From Vibrio tasmaniensis (lineage in GTDB: Bacteria > Pseudomonadota > Gammaproteobacteria > Enterobacterales > Vibrionaceae), in contig NZ_AP025510.1 of the NCBI RefSeq assembly GCF_024347635.1, positions 2,480,001-2,544,000 of the forward strand: a stretch of 64,000 nucleotides of DNA, given 5' to 3'. Numbering within the stretch: the stretch's first letter is position 1; each line of letters opens with the position of its first letter. The position numbers were made by a program, and so were the translations under genes. Of the stretch, positions 45,636 to 55,249 are shown piece after piece. The notes beneath the pieces are model-generated. The model saw nothing but the letters and a program-made list of their open reading frames with translations. It searched no databases and was not told where the DNA came from.

Positions 45636-46085
45636 TCAATCAAACTCACTGTATTTGGAGAGCATAGTTTCGAGGTAAATGCTTTGTGCACGGTTCATGC
45701 GATCTTGCCATGCAACAGTCACCGTAATGTTTTTCAAAGCATGAGACAAGGCACCACTGGCATTTGTCACTTCACAGGTCATCGAATACCCAGAGCCTGA
45801 CAAACCAGATAAAGGATCCGAACTTGTCGCATTGCGACAGTAGTCCGCCTGATTGAGATCCGTAAAAAGGATTAATCCTACAGCTCCCCCAACATCCGAC
45901 ACACGAGTTCGATAATACTCCATCTGCCTTTCAGCAAAGTGAAGCGCTTCTACACTGTGCAGCGCGTAATCCGACTTTTGCTCTGCATAGACCTGTAGTT
46001 TAACCAGCCCTAGCGAAGCAATACCGATCAATAGGAAAGAGATCAGGACCTCTATCAAGCTAAAACCTGAATGTTTATAAGTCAT
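45636..46085 (-). CDS. pilV: type IV minor pilin PilV
   Basis: Minor pilin or pseudopilin of 149 aa that probably helps prime type IV pilus assembly. The prepilin peptidase site is MTYKHSG|FSLIEVLISF, with the conserved Glu at +5 followed by a hydrophobic helix. The C-terminal region is short and holds two Cys (ADYCRNA and SMTCEV) likely to form a disulfide. It is the last gene of a pilus operon (fimT, pilW, pilX, pilV); its start overlaps the pilX stop by 11 nt. The body is of the PilV type rather than PilE. Confidence 0.82.
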   Translation of the reverse strand: MTYKHSGFSLIEVLISFLLIGIASLGLVKLQVYAEQKSDYALHSVEALHFAERQMEYYRTRVSDVGGAVGLILFTDLNQADYCRNATSSDPLSGLSGSGYSMTCEVTNASGALSHALKNITVTVAWQDRMNRAQSIYLETMLSKYSEFD

Positions 46086-47385
46086 TCCATGATCCCTTTT
46101 TCCATTTGGCTTTCAAAGGAACACCATGGGGGTTGTATTCCCCTGTGTAATCTAAGTTTATCGAACCTTGAATTGTCGATAGCCCGCCAACTGAATCAAA
46201 GAACATTCCTCCCTTGGGGAAAAAAGAAGCAAATCCAATATAAACCGAATTGCTCTGCACTAAGCCGGCGATAGGTATCGTATTTGGAACTTTGGTCCAT
46301 AAGCCGCTCAACAGGTCCGTATCAACATCAGGGGAAGCTGGCTCATCGTATATGCTCATATCATTTAGGTGATAAAAGGAGCCATCAAACACACTTGCAT
46401 TACCGTTCGCAACGATGCCATCTTGAATCACCAGTGAACGTGGCGTAATAACTCCGGGGATAGGTTCTACCACATTAATTGGTGGGTGATAAACCACGCA
46501 GTCACCTATCACCCATACCTTATCTTTACCACTAGCAAAGGCATTATTAATCGCTTGGCTACACTTATTGCCTTGATACTTTCCATTGACCAAATCAGTA
46601 TGTTTTGGAGGAGATACCGTCCTGTCAATAAGGTCAATCACATGATAATCACCCTTAATCTGGTCAATATTCTCTGGTGTTTTAGGTACCCCAAAGTAAT
46701 TAGAGAAAGTATCGATGGCTGGGTCAAACTTGAAATCGGATTGAAAAGCATTTGAAGGCAATGACCCAACGGAATCAATAGTTGCATTGCGGTTAATATT
46801 GGTTGTCGGTTGGCAAGACTCAAAGGTAGGGAAAGGAGGGAGACCGCCCGTAGGTGTGATTGTCTTTAAACGCCCGCCACCTTGGTTTTTATAGATCACA
46901 CTATCTAAGAACCGAACAGACACACATTCGTTAATACCACCGACCGCAGTAAGACTAATATCTGGGGTGATATCGATATTGTGATCAGAAATAAACTCCA
47001 AACTCGAATTGGTTTGCATCGCCCCTAGCCCCGACGAATTGTTAAAGCTTATCTCTTTGCTCAAAGATAAAGAGTGTGCGCCCGACACCAGTATATTCGG
47101 CGTTAGGTTATCTGATTTCAACGTAAGGACTTTCGACTGCTGACAGTGATTCATTAAATCATTAGGAATAGCCGTGAGATCATTTTCAGCTATATAGGTA
47201 AAACCACACTCCAATCCAGCCTCGGCGTTCCAATGAGCTTTACGGGCTTGAACTTCATTTTGCGCTACCTTAATTTGATGAAAAACACTGCGATAGGTAC
47301 CCAAAGTAACAATTAAAGCACTTAACACTAAAACAGATGTGATTAACAACGTAGCCACTCCAGATTGCTGCTTTACCGAGGTCAT
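46075..47385 (-). CDS. PilX-like minor pilus protein
   Basis: Protein of 436 aa from ATG 47385, with an AAGGAA site 6 nt upstream; it overlaps the pilW stop in ATGA. The N-terminus MTSVKQQSGVATLLITSVLV resembles PilX (SGxATLL...), with a hydrophobic helix and the ...RKAHWNAEAGLECGFTYIAE region seen in PilX N-terminal domains. Unlike typical PilX (about 200 aa), it carries a large C-terminal domain of about 330 residues rich in Asn/Pro/Ile (PISLTAVGGINECVSVRFL-like strands) that I cannot assign. It could be an exposed adhesive or tip-associated module. Position in the operon supports the pilus role. Confidence 0.7.
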   Translation of the reverse strand: MTSVKQQSGVATLLITSVLVLSALIVTLGTYRSVFHQIKVAQNEVQARKAHWNAEAGLECGFTYIAENDLTAIPNDLMNHCQQSKVLTLKSDNLTPNILVSGAHSLSLSKEISFNNSSGLGAMQTNSSLEFISDHNIDITPDISLTAVGGINECVSVRFLDSVIYKNQGGGRLKTITPTGGLPPFPTFESCQPTTNINRNATIDSVGSLPSNAFQSDFKFDPAIDTFSNYFGVPKTPENIDQIKGDYHVIDLIDRTVSPPKHTDLVNGKYQGNKCSQAINNAFASGKDKVWVIGDCVVYHPPINVVEPIPGVITPRSLVIQDGIVANGNASVFDGSFYHLNDMSIYDEPASPDVDTDLLSGLWTKVPNTIPIAGLVQSNSVYIGFASFFPKGGMFFDSVGGLSTIQGSINLDYTGEYNPHGVPLKAKWKKGSWNDL

Positions 47386-48014
47386 TGCCAATTCCTTTGC
47401 TTAATGGTTATAGCGACGCCTTTAGAGATCCCTGCACTCGGAATTGAAGCAACAATATTCAGATCAGTGAGCGTAGTGCTCACCCCATTTTTGCTCAACA
47501 ATTGCGAGGATATTGATAAATCGTCGACGGAGATAATGCTATCGTCGAAAAGTGAGTAGCATGAGGTAACTTGATCATGAGCTAAAATGTTCCCTGGAGT
47601 AAGAACGCCCTTTTCACAAATTTTCAATCGAGTCCCCTCCTTTTTATACACGATATTCCTATAGTTTTTTCCGTCAGTTGATCCCTCTTTGAAATAGACG
47701 AATCCCACCTCAACACCACCGCTAACATTAATCGTGTTAGCGGCACCTAACAGCTTCAGGGATTCACCATTTGAACCATCGTAGCCTGCTCGTTGAATAT
47801 CTTCTTTCATTACCTGCATGGTGCTCGTAAGGTTTTGCAACAGCAATAATTCAATACCTTTATCTTTGGCTACCCTGTGTCCCGTCATAAATACGCTGCC
47901 GATAATAGCAATCGCGAATACACCAATAACGGAGGTGACCATCAGTTCAATGAGAGATGCGCCCTTTTGCTTTCGCAAGCTTCTGCTGCCAAGCTTAGCA
48001 AGCATAGTAGCCAT
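47382..48014 (-). CDS. pilW: type IV minor pilin PilW
   Basis: Minor pilin of 210 aa. The prepilin motif is KQKG|ASLIELMVTSVIGVFA, with Glu at +5. The leader is 18 residues long. The rest has a helical spine (ELLLLQNLTSTMQVMKEDI), the conserved RAGYDG and a beta domain with two Cys (LKICEKG and VTSCYS). The start ATG 48014 overlaps the fimT stop by 20 nt; ATG 48005 is an alternative. It is third from the end of the operon. Confidence 0.8.
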   Translation of the reverse strand: MATMLAKLGSRSLRKQKGASLIELMVTSVIGVFAIAIIGSVFMTGHRVAKDKGIELLLLQNLTSTMQVMKEDIQRAGYDGSNGESLKLLGAANTINVSGGVEVGFVYFKEGSTDGKNYRNIVYKKEGTRLKICEKGVLTPGNILAHDQVTSCYSLFDDSIISVDDLSISSQLLSKNGVSTTLTDLNIVASIPSAGISKGVAITIKQRNWQ

Positions 48015-48501
48015 ACTGAGCGCCTGATTCGCCGCACACTTTAATTCGCCCCGGAGGGCTAGATAGTTTAATCAAAAGTCGGTCGGTTGAAGCTCTTTTA
48101 GGAGCCAGGTAAATCGTACCTCTGGCTGGCCTTCCTCTTACACTTTCAAAGCTGATTTTTGAGCCTGTATAGTTATGAGAAAACGATAAATCTCGAAACG
48201 GTTCTCCCGACAACATCAGCAATGTATCACCAGACAGATCTTCCGTAGGCTTCAACCATACAGTCCACTCCCCCGTAGATTGCTCTTCATTTTTAGCCGT
48301 CGAGAAATGTACCCAGAGTTTTTGATTTCTTTTCACAGACTCAGACTTTGCCTGTACTAAGAAACCATTCAACTCCCCAGCAAGGCGCTGTATCTTGACT
48401 GTTTGGGTGACTGAACTAAAACTCGGAGCAGCCGTCGCTACCAATATCGACAGTATCGACACCGTTATTAACAGCTCTAATAAAGTAAACCCGCGAGTCA
48501 T
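47995..48501 (-). CDS. fimT: type IV pilin-like FimT (GspH family)
   Basis: Minor pilin of 168 aa, first gene of the minus-strand pilus operon. The leader is very short: MTRG|FTLLELLITVSILSILV, with Glu at +5. The GspH/FimT fold is suggested by LAGELNGFLVQAKSESVKRN and the C-terminal LIKLSSPPGRIKVCGESGAQ with a Cys pair. FimT/FimU pilins prime pilus assembly, and some members bind DNA for natural transformation; whether this one does is unknown. Divergent from pilE, so both promoters share the about 100-bp gap. Confidence 0.82.
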   Translation of the reverse strand: MTRGFTLLELLITVSILSILVATAAPSFSSVTQTVKIQRLAGELNGFLVQAKSESVKRNQKLWVHFSTAKNEEQSTGEWTVWLKPTEDLSGDTLLMLSGEPFRDLSFSHNYTGSKISFESVRGRPARGTIYLAPKRASTDRLLIKLSSPPGRIKVCGESGAQYGYYAC

Positions 48502-48600
48502 TTCCCAAATTCCTATGTAATCAGGTGCGTAAGCATATTTAATCTTGCACCGATGCTACCACCCGAGAAAAATGGACAGGGTTATGAAAGGAAACTACTC

Positions 48601-49035
48601 GTGAAGATTCGAATAAAAAGATGTAACAACAACAATTTAAGTATGAAAGGAATGACACTGATCGAATTATTGATCGCTGTTGCCATTGTAGGAGTACTCA
48701 GTGCAATAGCTTATCCAAGCTACACAAGCCATGTTTTAAAATCGCATCGAATGACAGCGATAGGAGATATGGCAAAAATTCAACTTGAACTTGAGAGTGC
48801 TTACGCCGGAAATTATGCCACGGCTGCTGGAAACATAGTTTCTGGAGGGACGTGCTCGTTTTGCGATACCGATACAAGCAGGTACACACTAACAATTTCG
48901 GCCAGCAGTACCTCATACTCCATTCAAGCAGAGCCACACGCACCACAGACAAATGATGACTGCTTTGGCTCACCGACTGATATTCTGAAGCTACATCACT
49001 CTGGTGTTTCAGAGCCTCAAGCGTGTTGGAAGTAA
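48601..49035 (+). CDS. pilE: type IV pilin PilE (minor pilin)
   Basis: Pilin of 144 aa. I start it at GTG 48601 because AAAGGA lies 8 nt upstream, whereas ATG 48643 lacks a ribosome site and ATG 48553 is distant. The leader ends MKG, cleaved before MTLIELLIAVAIVGVLSAIA, with Glu at +5. The middle has YPSYTSHVLKSHRMTAIGDM and a short beta domain with Cys at CSFC and DDCFGS. It is convergent with dnaJ across a terminator. Gene order next to fimT-pilW-pilX-pilV is as in many gamma-proteobacteria. Confidence 0.8.
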   Translation: MKIRIKRCNNNNLSMKGMTLIELLIAVAIVGVLSAIAYPSYTSHVLKSHRMTAIGDMAKIQLELESAYAGNYATAAGNIVSGGTCSFCDTDTSRYTLTISASSTSYSIQAEPHAPQTNDDCFGSPTDILKLHHSGVSEPQACWK

Positions 49036-49110
49036 TGTAGAAATCAGGAGCCGCGTAAAATCAGAAGCCAAAGGTTTAACATCACTTTGAAAACACTATC
49101 TTCAGTCACA

Positions 49111-49139
49111 AAAAAACCTGCTACATGAGCAGGTTTTAT
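49111..49139. terminator. bidirectional terminator between pilE and dnaJ
   Basis: Stem AAAACCTGCT / AGCAGGTTTT at 49113-49122 and 49128-49137 with T runs on both strands. Confidence 0.9.
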
Positions 49140-49178
49140 TTTTTATTAGTAACTTAAGCTACCAAATCACTGAACTGA

Positions 49179-50324
49179 TTACTTAGTTAGGTCATCAAAG
49201 AAGTTTTTCACGCCGCTGAAGAAACCTTCAGATTTTGGCTTGTGCTTGCTTGCCGCTTCACCACAACATGTTTCTTCAAATTCACGCAGTAGTTCTTTTT
49301 GACGAGAGCTTAGCTTAACCGGAGTTTCAACCACTAGCTTAACGATTAGGTCACCCACACCGCCGCCACGAACGCCTTTCACGCCTTTGCCACGCATACG
49401 GAACATACGGCCCGTTTGTGTCTCTTCTGGCACTTTAAGGTTTACACGACCATCGAGTGTTGGAACTTCAACTTCACCACCTAAAGCAGCCATAGAGAAG
49501 CTTACTGGCACTTCGCAGTAAAGGTTGTTGCCGTCACGCTCAAAGATATTGTGCTCTTTTACGTGTACTTGTACGTACAAGTCGCCAGCTGGAGCGCCGT
49601 GCTCCCCTGCTTCGCCTTCGCCAGATAGACGAATGCGATCACCAGTATCAACACCTGCTGGGATCTTAACGTTAAGCGTTTTCGTCTTCTGTTTGCGACC
49701 TTGGCCATGACATGAGTTACATGGGTCTTTGATGATCTTGCCTTTACCATTACAAGTAGGACAAGTCTGTTGAACCGCAAAGAAACCTTGGCGCATTTGT
49801 ACCTGGCCGTGGCCATGACAAGTACCACACGTTTGTGCAGAAGAACCCGCTTTAGCACCGCTACCATCACAAATGTCACATTCAACAAGTGTTGGTACTT
49901 CAATCTCTTTAGATACACCACGAACGGCTTCTTCTAGAGAAAGCTCCATGTTGTAACGCAAATCAGAACCACGTTGTGCACGCGCTTGACCACCACCACG
50001 ACGACCGCCGCCAAAGATATCGCCAAACACATCACCGAAGATATCGCCGAAGTCACCTTGACCACCGCCGCCGTAACCGCCGCCGCCCATGCCACCTTGT
50101 TCAAAGGCTGCGTGACCGTATTGGTCGTAAGCTGCTTTCTTTTGAGAATCGGTTAGGATCTCGTACGCTACTTTTACTTCTTTAAATTTGTCTGCTGCGC
50201 TGTCATCACCCTGATTACGGTCCGGGTGGAATTTCATCGCTAAGCGTTTGTACGCTTTTTTAATATCGCGCTCTGATGCATCGCGGCTTACGCCTAATAC
50301 TTCGTAAAAATCACGTTTTGACAT
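49179..50324 (-). CDS. dnaJ: chaperone DnaJ (Hsp40)
   Basis: Co-chaperone that delivers substrates to DnaK and stimulates its ATPase. 381 aa. The J domain (1-70) has the HPD motif in [14 protein letters not shown] Gly-rich region follows ([17 protein letters not shown]...). Next are four zinc repeats: [24 protein letters not shown] and CNSCHGQG at about 145-205. The C-terminal substrate domain ends with [15 protein letters not shown]. It lies 286 nt after dnaK on the same strand, and the gap holds a 26-nt imperfect hairpin. Confidence 0.97.
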   Translation of the reverse strand: MSKRDFYEVLGVSRDASERDIKKAYKRLAMKFHPDRNQGDDSAADKFKEVKVAYEILTDSQKKAAYDQYGHAAFEQGGMGGGGYGGGGQGDFGDIFGDVFGDIFGGGRRGGGQARAQRGSDLRYNMELSLEEAVRGVSKEIEVPTLVECDICDGSGAKAGSSAQTCGTCHGHGQVQMRQGFFAVQQTCPTCNGKGKIIKDPCNSCHGQGRKQKTKTLNVKIPAGVDTGDRIRLSGEGEAGEHGAPAGDLYVQVHVKEHNIFERDGNNLYCEVPVSFSMAALGGEVEVPTLDGRVNLKVPEETQTGRMFRMRGKGVKGVRGGGVGDLIVKLVVETPVKLSSRQKELLREFEETCCGEAASKHKPKSEGFFSGVKNFFDDLTK

Positions 50325-50460
50325 GTTCTAGGTCACCAAATAATTGCTACTACCGAATGATCACTTCAGTAGTCTATGTATCAATCTAGATAAAAGTTCT
50401 GCCGGCTGAAATGCCGAATAAAGCTATTATCTAGATCGACAAGTCTAAATACAAATTTAC

Positions 50461-50486
50461 GGGCGTGAGAGTTACCTCTGACGCCC
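50461..50486. promoter_or_regulatory. intercistronic hairpin between dnaK and dnaJ
   Basis: Imperfect stem GGGCGTGAGAG / CTCTGACGCCC (one mismatch) closing a 4-nt GTAA/TTAC loop. There is no T run, so it is more likely a processing or attenuating hairpin than a terminator. Confidence 0.5.
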
Positions 50487-50610
50487 GCAATAATAAGTCT
50501 TTGAGACAATGAATTTCTAAGCAAGTAGCTTGAGTTCTAGGAGGAAGCGCGGAGCCTACGCTAGTAGGTGAGCACTTCCGACAACGAAATCAGGCTACTC
50601 TGCGACGAAA

Positions 50611-52524
50611 TTATTTTTTGTCTTCTTTTACTTCTTCGAACTCAGCGTCTACCACATCGTCGTCTTGCTTAGGTTGTTCACCAGCGTCAGCACCAGCTTG
50701 TTCAGCTTGAGCTTTCTGTTGAGCAATTTCCATTAGCTTTTGAGCTGCTTGCATAAGTTCTTGAACTTTAGCGTCGATAGCTTCTTTGTCGTCACCAGAC
50801 TTAACTGATTCTAGAGCTTCGATAGCTGCTTCGATTTTAGCTTTCTCGTCTGCAGGTAGAGCTTCACCAGCTTCTTCTACTTGCTTCTTAGTGCCGTGAA
50901 TCATTTGGTCAGCTTGGTTACGTGCAGTTACTAGCTCTTCGAACTTCTTGTCAGCTTCTTTGTTAGCTTCTGCTTCTTGAACCATTGCTTCGATCTCTTC
51001 CTCAGACAAACCGCCTGATGCTTGGATAGTGATCTTCTGCTCTTTACCTGTCGCTTTATCTTTAGCAGATACGTTCAGGATACCATCAGCATCTAGGTCG
51101 AATGTTACTTCAACTTGTGGCATGCCACGTGGTGCTGGTTGGATACCTTCTAGGTTGAACTGACCAAGAGACTTGTTGTAAGTCGCTTGCTTACGCTCAC
51201 CTTGAAGAACGTGGATAGTTACTGCGCTTTGGTTGTCTTCAGCTGTAGAGAACACTTGATCCGCTTTAGTAGGGATAGTTGTGTTTTTCTCGATAAGCTT
51301 AGTCATGACGCCGCCCATCGTTTCGATACCGAAAGATAGAGGAGTAACGTCTAGAAGAAGAACGTCTTTAACTTCACCAGCTAGTACACCACCTTGAACA
51401 GCAGCACCCATTGCAACAGCTTCGTCAGGGTTCACGTCTTTACGTGGCTCTTTACCGAAGAATTCAGTTACTTTAGCTTGAACCATAGGCATACGAGTCT
51501 GACCACCAACTAGGATAACGTCAGTGATTTCGCCTACAGATAGGTCAGCATCTGCTAGAGCAACTTTTAGTGGCTCAAGAGAACGTTGAACTAGGTCTTC
51601 AACTAGAGACTCAAGCTTCGCGCGAGTCACTTTGATGTTCATGTGCTTAGGACCAGTCGCATCTGCAGTAACGTAAGGTAGGTTTACGTCAGTTTGAGTA
51701 GTAGAAGAAAGCTCGATTTTCGCTTTTTCTGCTGCTTCTTTAACACGCTGCATTGCTAGTGGATCAGCTTTAAGATCGATACCTTGCTCTTTCTTGAACT
51801 CATCTACTAGGTAGTTGATCATGCGGTTATCGAAATCTTCACCACCAAGGTGAGTATCACCGTTAGTTGAAAGAACTTCGAAAGTCTTCTCGCCTTCTAC
51901 TTCATCGATTTCGATAATAGAGATATCGAATGTACCACCACCAAGGTCGTATACAGCGATAGTGCGATCACCACCTTGCTTGTCTAGGCCGTAAGCCAGA
52001 GCAGCAGCAGTAGGTTCGTTGATGATACGTTTAACATCTAGACCAGCGATACGGCCAGCATCTTTCGTTGCTTGACGTTGAGCATCGTTGAAGTAAGCAG
52101 GAACAGTTACTACTGCGCCAGTTACTTCTTCGCCTAGGAAGTCTTCAGCTGTTTTCTTCATTTTCTTAAGAACTTCAGCAGATACTTGAGGAGCAGCCAT
52201 TTTTTGGCCTTGCGCTTCAACCCATGCATCACCGTTATCAGCTTTAACAATGTTAAAAGGCATGATTTCGATATCGCGTTGAACTTCTTCATCTTCAAAA
52301 CGACGACCGATTAGACGCTTAATCGCGTATAGCGTGTTTTGAGGGTTAGTAACAGCTTGACGTTTCGCAGGTTGACCAACTAGCGTCTCGCCTTCAGTGT
52401 ATGCGATTACCGATGCTGTTGTGCGTTCGCCTTCAGCATTTTCTAATACGCGTGGTTTGTCACCGTCAAGAACAGCAACACAAGAGTTAGTAGTACCTAA
52501 ATCAATACCAATGATTCGACCCAT
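50611..52524 (-). CDS. dnaK: chaperone DnaK (Hsp70)
   Basis: ATP-driven chaperone of 637 aa. The N-terminal nucleotide-binding domain has [17 protein letters not shown], then [36 protein letters not shown] and [13 protein letters not shown]. The linker is [11 protein letters not shown]. The substrate domain includes [19 protein letters not shown], and the acidic C-terminus ends ...[17 protein letters not shown], the usual proteobacterial EEVKEDKK tail. A sigma-32-type promoter precedes it; dnaJ follows and is probably cotranscribed. Identification is certain. Confidence 0.98.
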   Translation of the reverse strand: MGRIIGIDLGTTNSCVAVLDGDKPRVLENAEGERTTASVIAYTEGETLVGQPAKRQAVTNPQNTLYAIKRLIGRRFEDEEVQRDIEIMPFNIVKADNGDAWVEAQGQKMAAPQVSAEVLKKMKKTAEDFLGEEVTGAVVTVPAYFNDAQRQATKDAGRIAGLDVKRIINEPTAAALAYGLDKQGGDRTIAVYDLGGGTFDISIIEIDEVEGEKTFEVLSTNGDTHLGGEDFDNRMINYLVDEFKKEQGIDLKADPLAMQRVKEAAEKAKIELSSTTQTDVNLPYVTADATGPKHMNIKVTRAKLESLVEDLVQRSLEPLKVALADADLSVGEITDVILVGGQTRMPMVQAKVTEFFGKEPRKDVNPDEAVAMGAAVQGGVLAGEVKDVLLLDVTPLSFGIETMGGVMTKLIEKNTTIPTKADQVFSTAEDNQSAVTIHVLQGERKQATYNKSLGQFNLEGIQPAPRGMPQVEVTFDLDADGILNVSAKDKATGKEQKITIQASGGLSEEEIEAMVQEAEANKEADKKFEELVTARNQADQMIHGTKKQVEEAGEALPADEKAKIEAAIEALESVKSGDDKEAIDAKVQELMQAAQKLMEIAQQKAQAEQAGADAGEQPKQDDDVVDAEFEEVKEDKK

Positions 52525-52570
52525 CAGGCTTTCTCCGAATAAATTCTATTTAGTTTTTTGCTATACCCAC

Positions 52571-52600
52571 TATGTGGGGGGTAGTAATCAGGGATTCAAC
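52571..52600 (-). promoter_or_regulatory. sigma-32 (heat-shock) promoter of dnaK
   Basis: Read on the minus strand, GTTGAAT (-35; consensus CTTGAA) at 52600-52594 is followed by about 13 nt and CCCCCCACATA (-10; consensus CCCCATNT) at 52582-52571. Transcription would start about 40 nt before the dnaK ATG. Confidence 0.75.
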
Positions 52601-52781
52601 CCTAATACACAAATTTAAGTGCAAATGTAATTTGCTTTCGTATGCACCATAGATAAGGGCTCACGAATCCTTTTCAAGGGGGATACTGAATTTTTTCACA
52701 TTTATTTTGATAAAAGGAATGGTTAGACACGAATACATATCATTACCTTCACATAAGCCTAGTAACTGGGTTTATCACCCA

Positions 52782-52812
52782 ATAAAAAACGGAGCCACTT
52801 AGGCTCCGTTTG
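52782..52812 (-). terminator. terminator of the DAACS symporter gene
   Basis: Stem AACGGAGCC / GGCTCCGTT with TTTTTT after it on the minus strand; 50 nt past the stop. Confidence 0.88.
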
Positions 52813-52861
52813 TCTATTCAGGCTTTCCACTTAGATTTCATCTATAGAGGAAAATCTCTGA

Positions 52862-54136
52862 TTACGCTTCTGCTTTCTTTAGCTCAGCTTCTTCGTTTGT
52901 TTCAACGCCGATTTCGCCTTCAGACTTAGCAACGATAGTGTTAACCGCTGTATCACCTACTACGTTAGAAGAAGTACAGAACATATCGTTGATACGGTCT
53001 ACCGCAGCAATGATAGCTAGACCTTCTGGTGGTAAACCTAGTTGGTGCAATAGAACACCTACCATTACAACACCACCACCAGGAACACCACCAGCACCGA
53101 TAGACAGTAGCAAGATAGTTAGACCCAGAGTAAAGATGTCAGCCGTGTTGATTGGTTGACCGAATGCGTTTGCTACGAACATTGTCGCTAGTGCGATGTA
53201 GATAGAAACACCAGACATGTTCATTGTCGCACCCAGTGGTACACCGAAGCCTGCCACAGATCTTGATACACCAAGCTTTTCAGTTAGAGTGCGCATTGTT
53301 ACTGGGATAGTCGCATTCGAACTTGCCGTCGATAGTGAGAAAAGGATTTGCTCACGAGTTGCACGTAGGAATTGCTTAGGCGTAATACCTGTCGCGATAC
53401 CAACCATCATTGGGTAGAAGAAGAAAATCCAGAACACTAGCATCGCAACAACAAGCGCTACATAGCCAGCTACAGACATAAGTGTCTCAGCGTTCAGTGT
53501 CGCACCTAGTTGAATCATCAGAGCGAATACACCAAATGGCGCCAAGCTCATTACTAGGCCGATAAGCTTCATCATGATTTCGTTAGCCATCTTGAACGTT
53601 TTGATCGCTGGACCGCCACGTGAATCAAGAGCCTGAATAGCAAGACCAGTCAAAATTGCCATGAAGATGATCTGTAGCATGTCGCCGCTTGCAAACGCCT
53701 GAACTGGGTTGCTAGGAACGATGTTCACAACAAGAGAGAAGATATCTGGAGTTTCAGTTGTTGTTAGTTGAACTGTCTCAGAGATCGTTCCGGCTAAATC
53801 TGCACCAGCACCCGGTTGGAAAATAAGGCCAACAGTTAGGGCTGCAGAAATCGCGATGATGGTGTTGATAATGTAAAGAGCAAAAGTTTTACCACCTAGG
53901 CGACCGAAAGAACGGATGTCTTTCAATTCAACAATTCCGCAAACGATAGATACGTATACCAGTGGAACAACCAATAGTTTGATCAAAGAGACAAACATAC
54001 CACCGACACCTTCTGCTAGACCTAGCAGGTAAGTATCAAATACTGCAATACCGTTGAATAGGTACTGAATAGCAGTACCAATAAGTAGGCCGGCAAACAA
54101 GCCTACAAAAATCTTACTTGAGAGCGATTTGTCCAT
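52862..54136 (-). CDS. DAACS family cation symporter with atypical substrate site
   Basis: Inner-membrane symporter of the dicarboxylate/amino acid:cation family, 424 aa. The family marks are present: SSNATIPVT (HP1 tip, residues 272-280), PLGATMNMSGVSIY (300-313), GAGGVPGGGVVM (HP2 tip, near 348-359), and DRINDMFCTSSNVVGD (380-395). Two positions differ from the glutamate/aspartate transporters. The usual NMDG is NMSG (Asp to Ser308), and the Arg that binds the substrate side chain (Arg397 in Pyrococcus GltPh) is Cys387. Neutral-amino-acid relatives (ASCT2) have Cys there, so a neutral substrate is plausible. It sits alone between dnaK and grpE. Confidence 0.85.
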   Translation of the reverse strand: MDKSLSSKIFVGLFAGLLIGTAIQYLFNGIAVFDTYLLGLAEGVGGMFVSLIKLLVVPLVYVSIVCGIVELKDIRSFGRLGGKTFALYIINTIIAISAALTVGLIFQPGAGADLAGTISETVQLTTTETPDIFSLVVNIVPSNPVQAFASGDMLQIIFMAILTGLAIQALDSRGGPAIKTFKMANEIMMKLIGLVMSLAPFGVFALMIQLGATLNAETLMSVAGYVALVVAMLVFWIFFFYPMMVGIATGITPKQFLRATREQILFSLSTASSNATIPVTMRTLTEKLGVSRSVAGFGVPLGATMNMSGVSIYIALATMFVANAFGQPINTADIFTLGLTILLLSIGAGGVPGGGVVMVGVLLHQLGLPPEGLAIIAAVDRINDMFCTSSNVVGDTAVNTIVAKSEGEIGVETNEEAELKKAEA

Positions 54137-54524
54137 CGTTCTTCTCCAGTTTGTTGTGTTTGAAATTTGTACTTTTATAGTTATATATGCGACTCAAATC
54201 GCTATATCGCAGTGGATTTTACATACAAAGATAACAATTAAAAGCATTTATTTACAAAAACATTACAAGTGTGACATCAAAACATTTCCTCATTAACAAC
54301 CAGTTTCATAATATAAAACTCTAAATCATTGTTCTGGGTAATATAAAAAGAACAACATTCTTAATGCGGTTTTGATGACTATTTACGTGGGGTCTCAAGT
54401 TATAGGCACAAAAAAAGAGAGGCATATGCCTCTCTTTTCATTTTACGTAAACCAGTGATTTATTTTGTCGCCGCGACTTACTCAGTCAATGCGCTACTCA
54501 ATCACTTGGCAACGTAGCACGTCA
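54137..54524. other. region between the symporter gene and grpE
   Basis: About 390 bp with no supported gene. AT-rich, with the symporter promoter at its low end and the grpE terminator palindrome near 54409-54440. Confidence 0.5.
54409..54440. terminator. grpE-side palindromic terminator
   Basis: A perfect 26-nt palindrome AAAAGAGAGGCAT / ATGCCTCTCTTTT (54413-54438) with A/T runs on both sides. Oriented to end the minus-strand grpE transcript. Confidence 0.75.
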
Positions 54525-55106
54525 TTACTTAGCAACCATAACCATCGCAGGGCGAACCACACGACCGTTTAACTCGTAACCTTTTTGCATTACGAACATA
54601 ACCGTGTTTGATTCGTGATCTGGACTTTCTTGGATAGACATCGCTTGGTGGAATTCAGGGTTGAACACTTCACCTTCAGGGTTGATCTCTTTAAGACCAA
54701 ACTTAGCAACTGTGTCTACGAACGTTTTGTGCGTTAGCTCAACACCTTCAAACAGTGGCTTAACCACTTCGTTTTCAGCATCTGCCGCTTGCATTGCACG
54801 CTCTAGGTTGTCGATGACAGGAAGTAGACCTTCGGCAAACTTGTTCAAAGCGAATTTACGCGCTTTATCAATTTCTTGCTCGCTACGGCGACGCATGTTT
54901 TCAACTTCAGCTTTTGCGCGAAGAACAGAATCTTGCTGCTCTTTCACTTTAGATTCGCTAGAAAGTAGTGCAGCTTCTAGTTGAGCGATTTTTGCTTCTT
55001 GCTCATCAACAGACTCTTCATTTAGCTCAGCTTCTTCAACTTTCTCAGCTTCAGCAATGATTTGATCTAGCTCTTCTTCCGTTACTTTGTTTTCTTCGTT
55101 GCTCAT
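54525..55106 (-). CDS. grpE: nucleotide exchange factor GrpE
   Basis: Exchange factor for DnaK. 193 aa from ATG 55106 ([16 protein letters not shown]), which has a GGAGAG site; the longer frame from 55190 lacks one. The N-terminal acidic part leads to a long coiled-coil ([20 protein letters not shown], then [20 protein letters not shown]) and the C-terminal beta domain with [16 protein letters not shown] and [18 protein letters not shown]. Divergent from nadK, as in E. coli where grpE and nadK are also neighbours. It lies apart from dnaK-dnaJ only by the symporter gene. Confidence 0.95.
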
Positions 55107-55249
55107 GATCTCTCCAGAATTCGTTTTCAATGCAAGTGACAGGTGTGTTTGCACCCCAAATTGATATAAAACACTCGCATAGACGTTCAACTTGCCTTTA
55201 TTATGGGGATGAAGAATTTTGATTCAAGCCTAATTCGTTTGGAAACGTT

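Larger units (their letters stand above)
52525..52861. other. dnaK promoter region and symporter 3' end
   Basis: Holds the sigma-32-like promoter and the downstream symporter terminator, both listed separately. I see no further gene. Confidence 0.6.
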
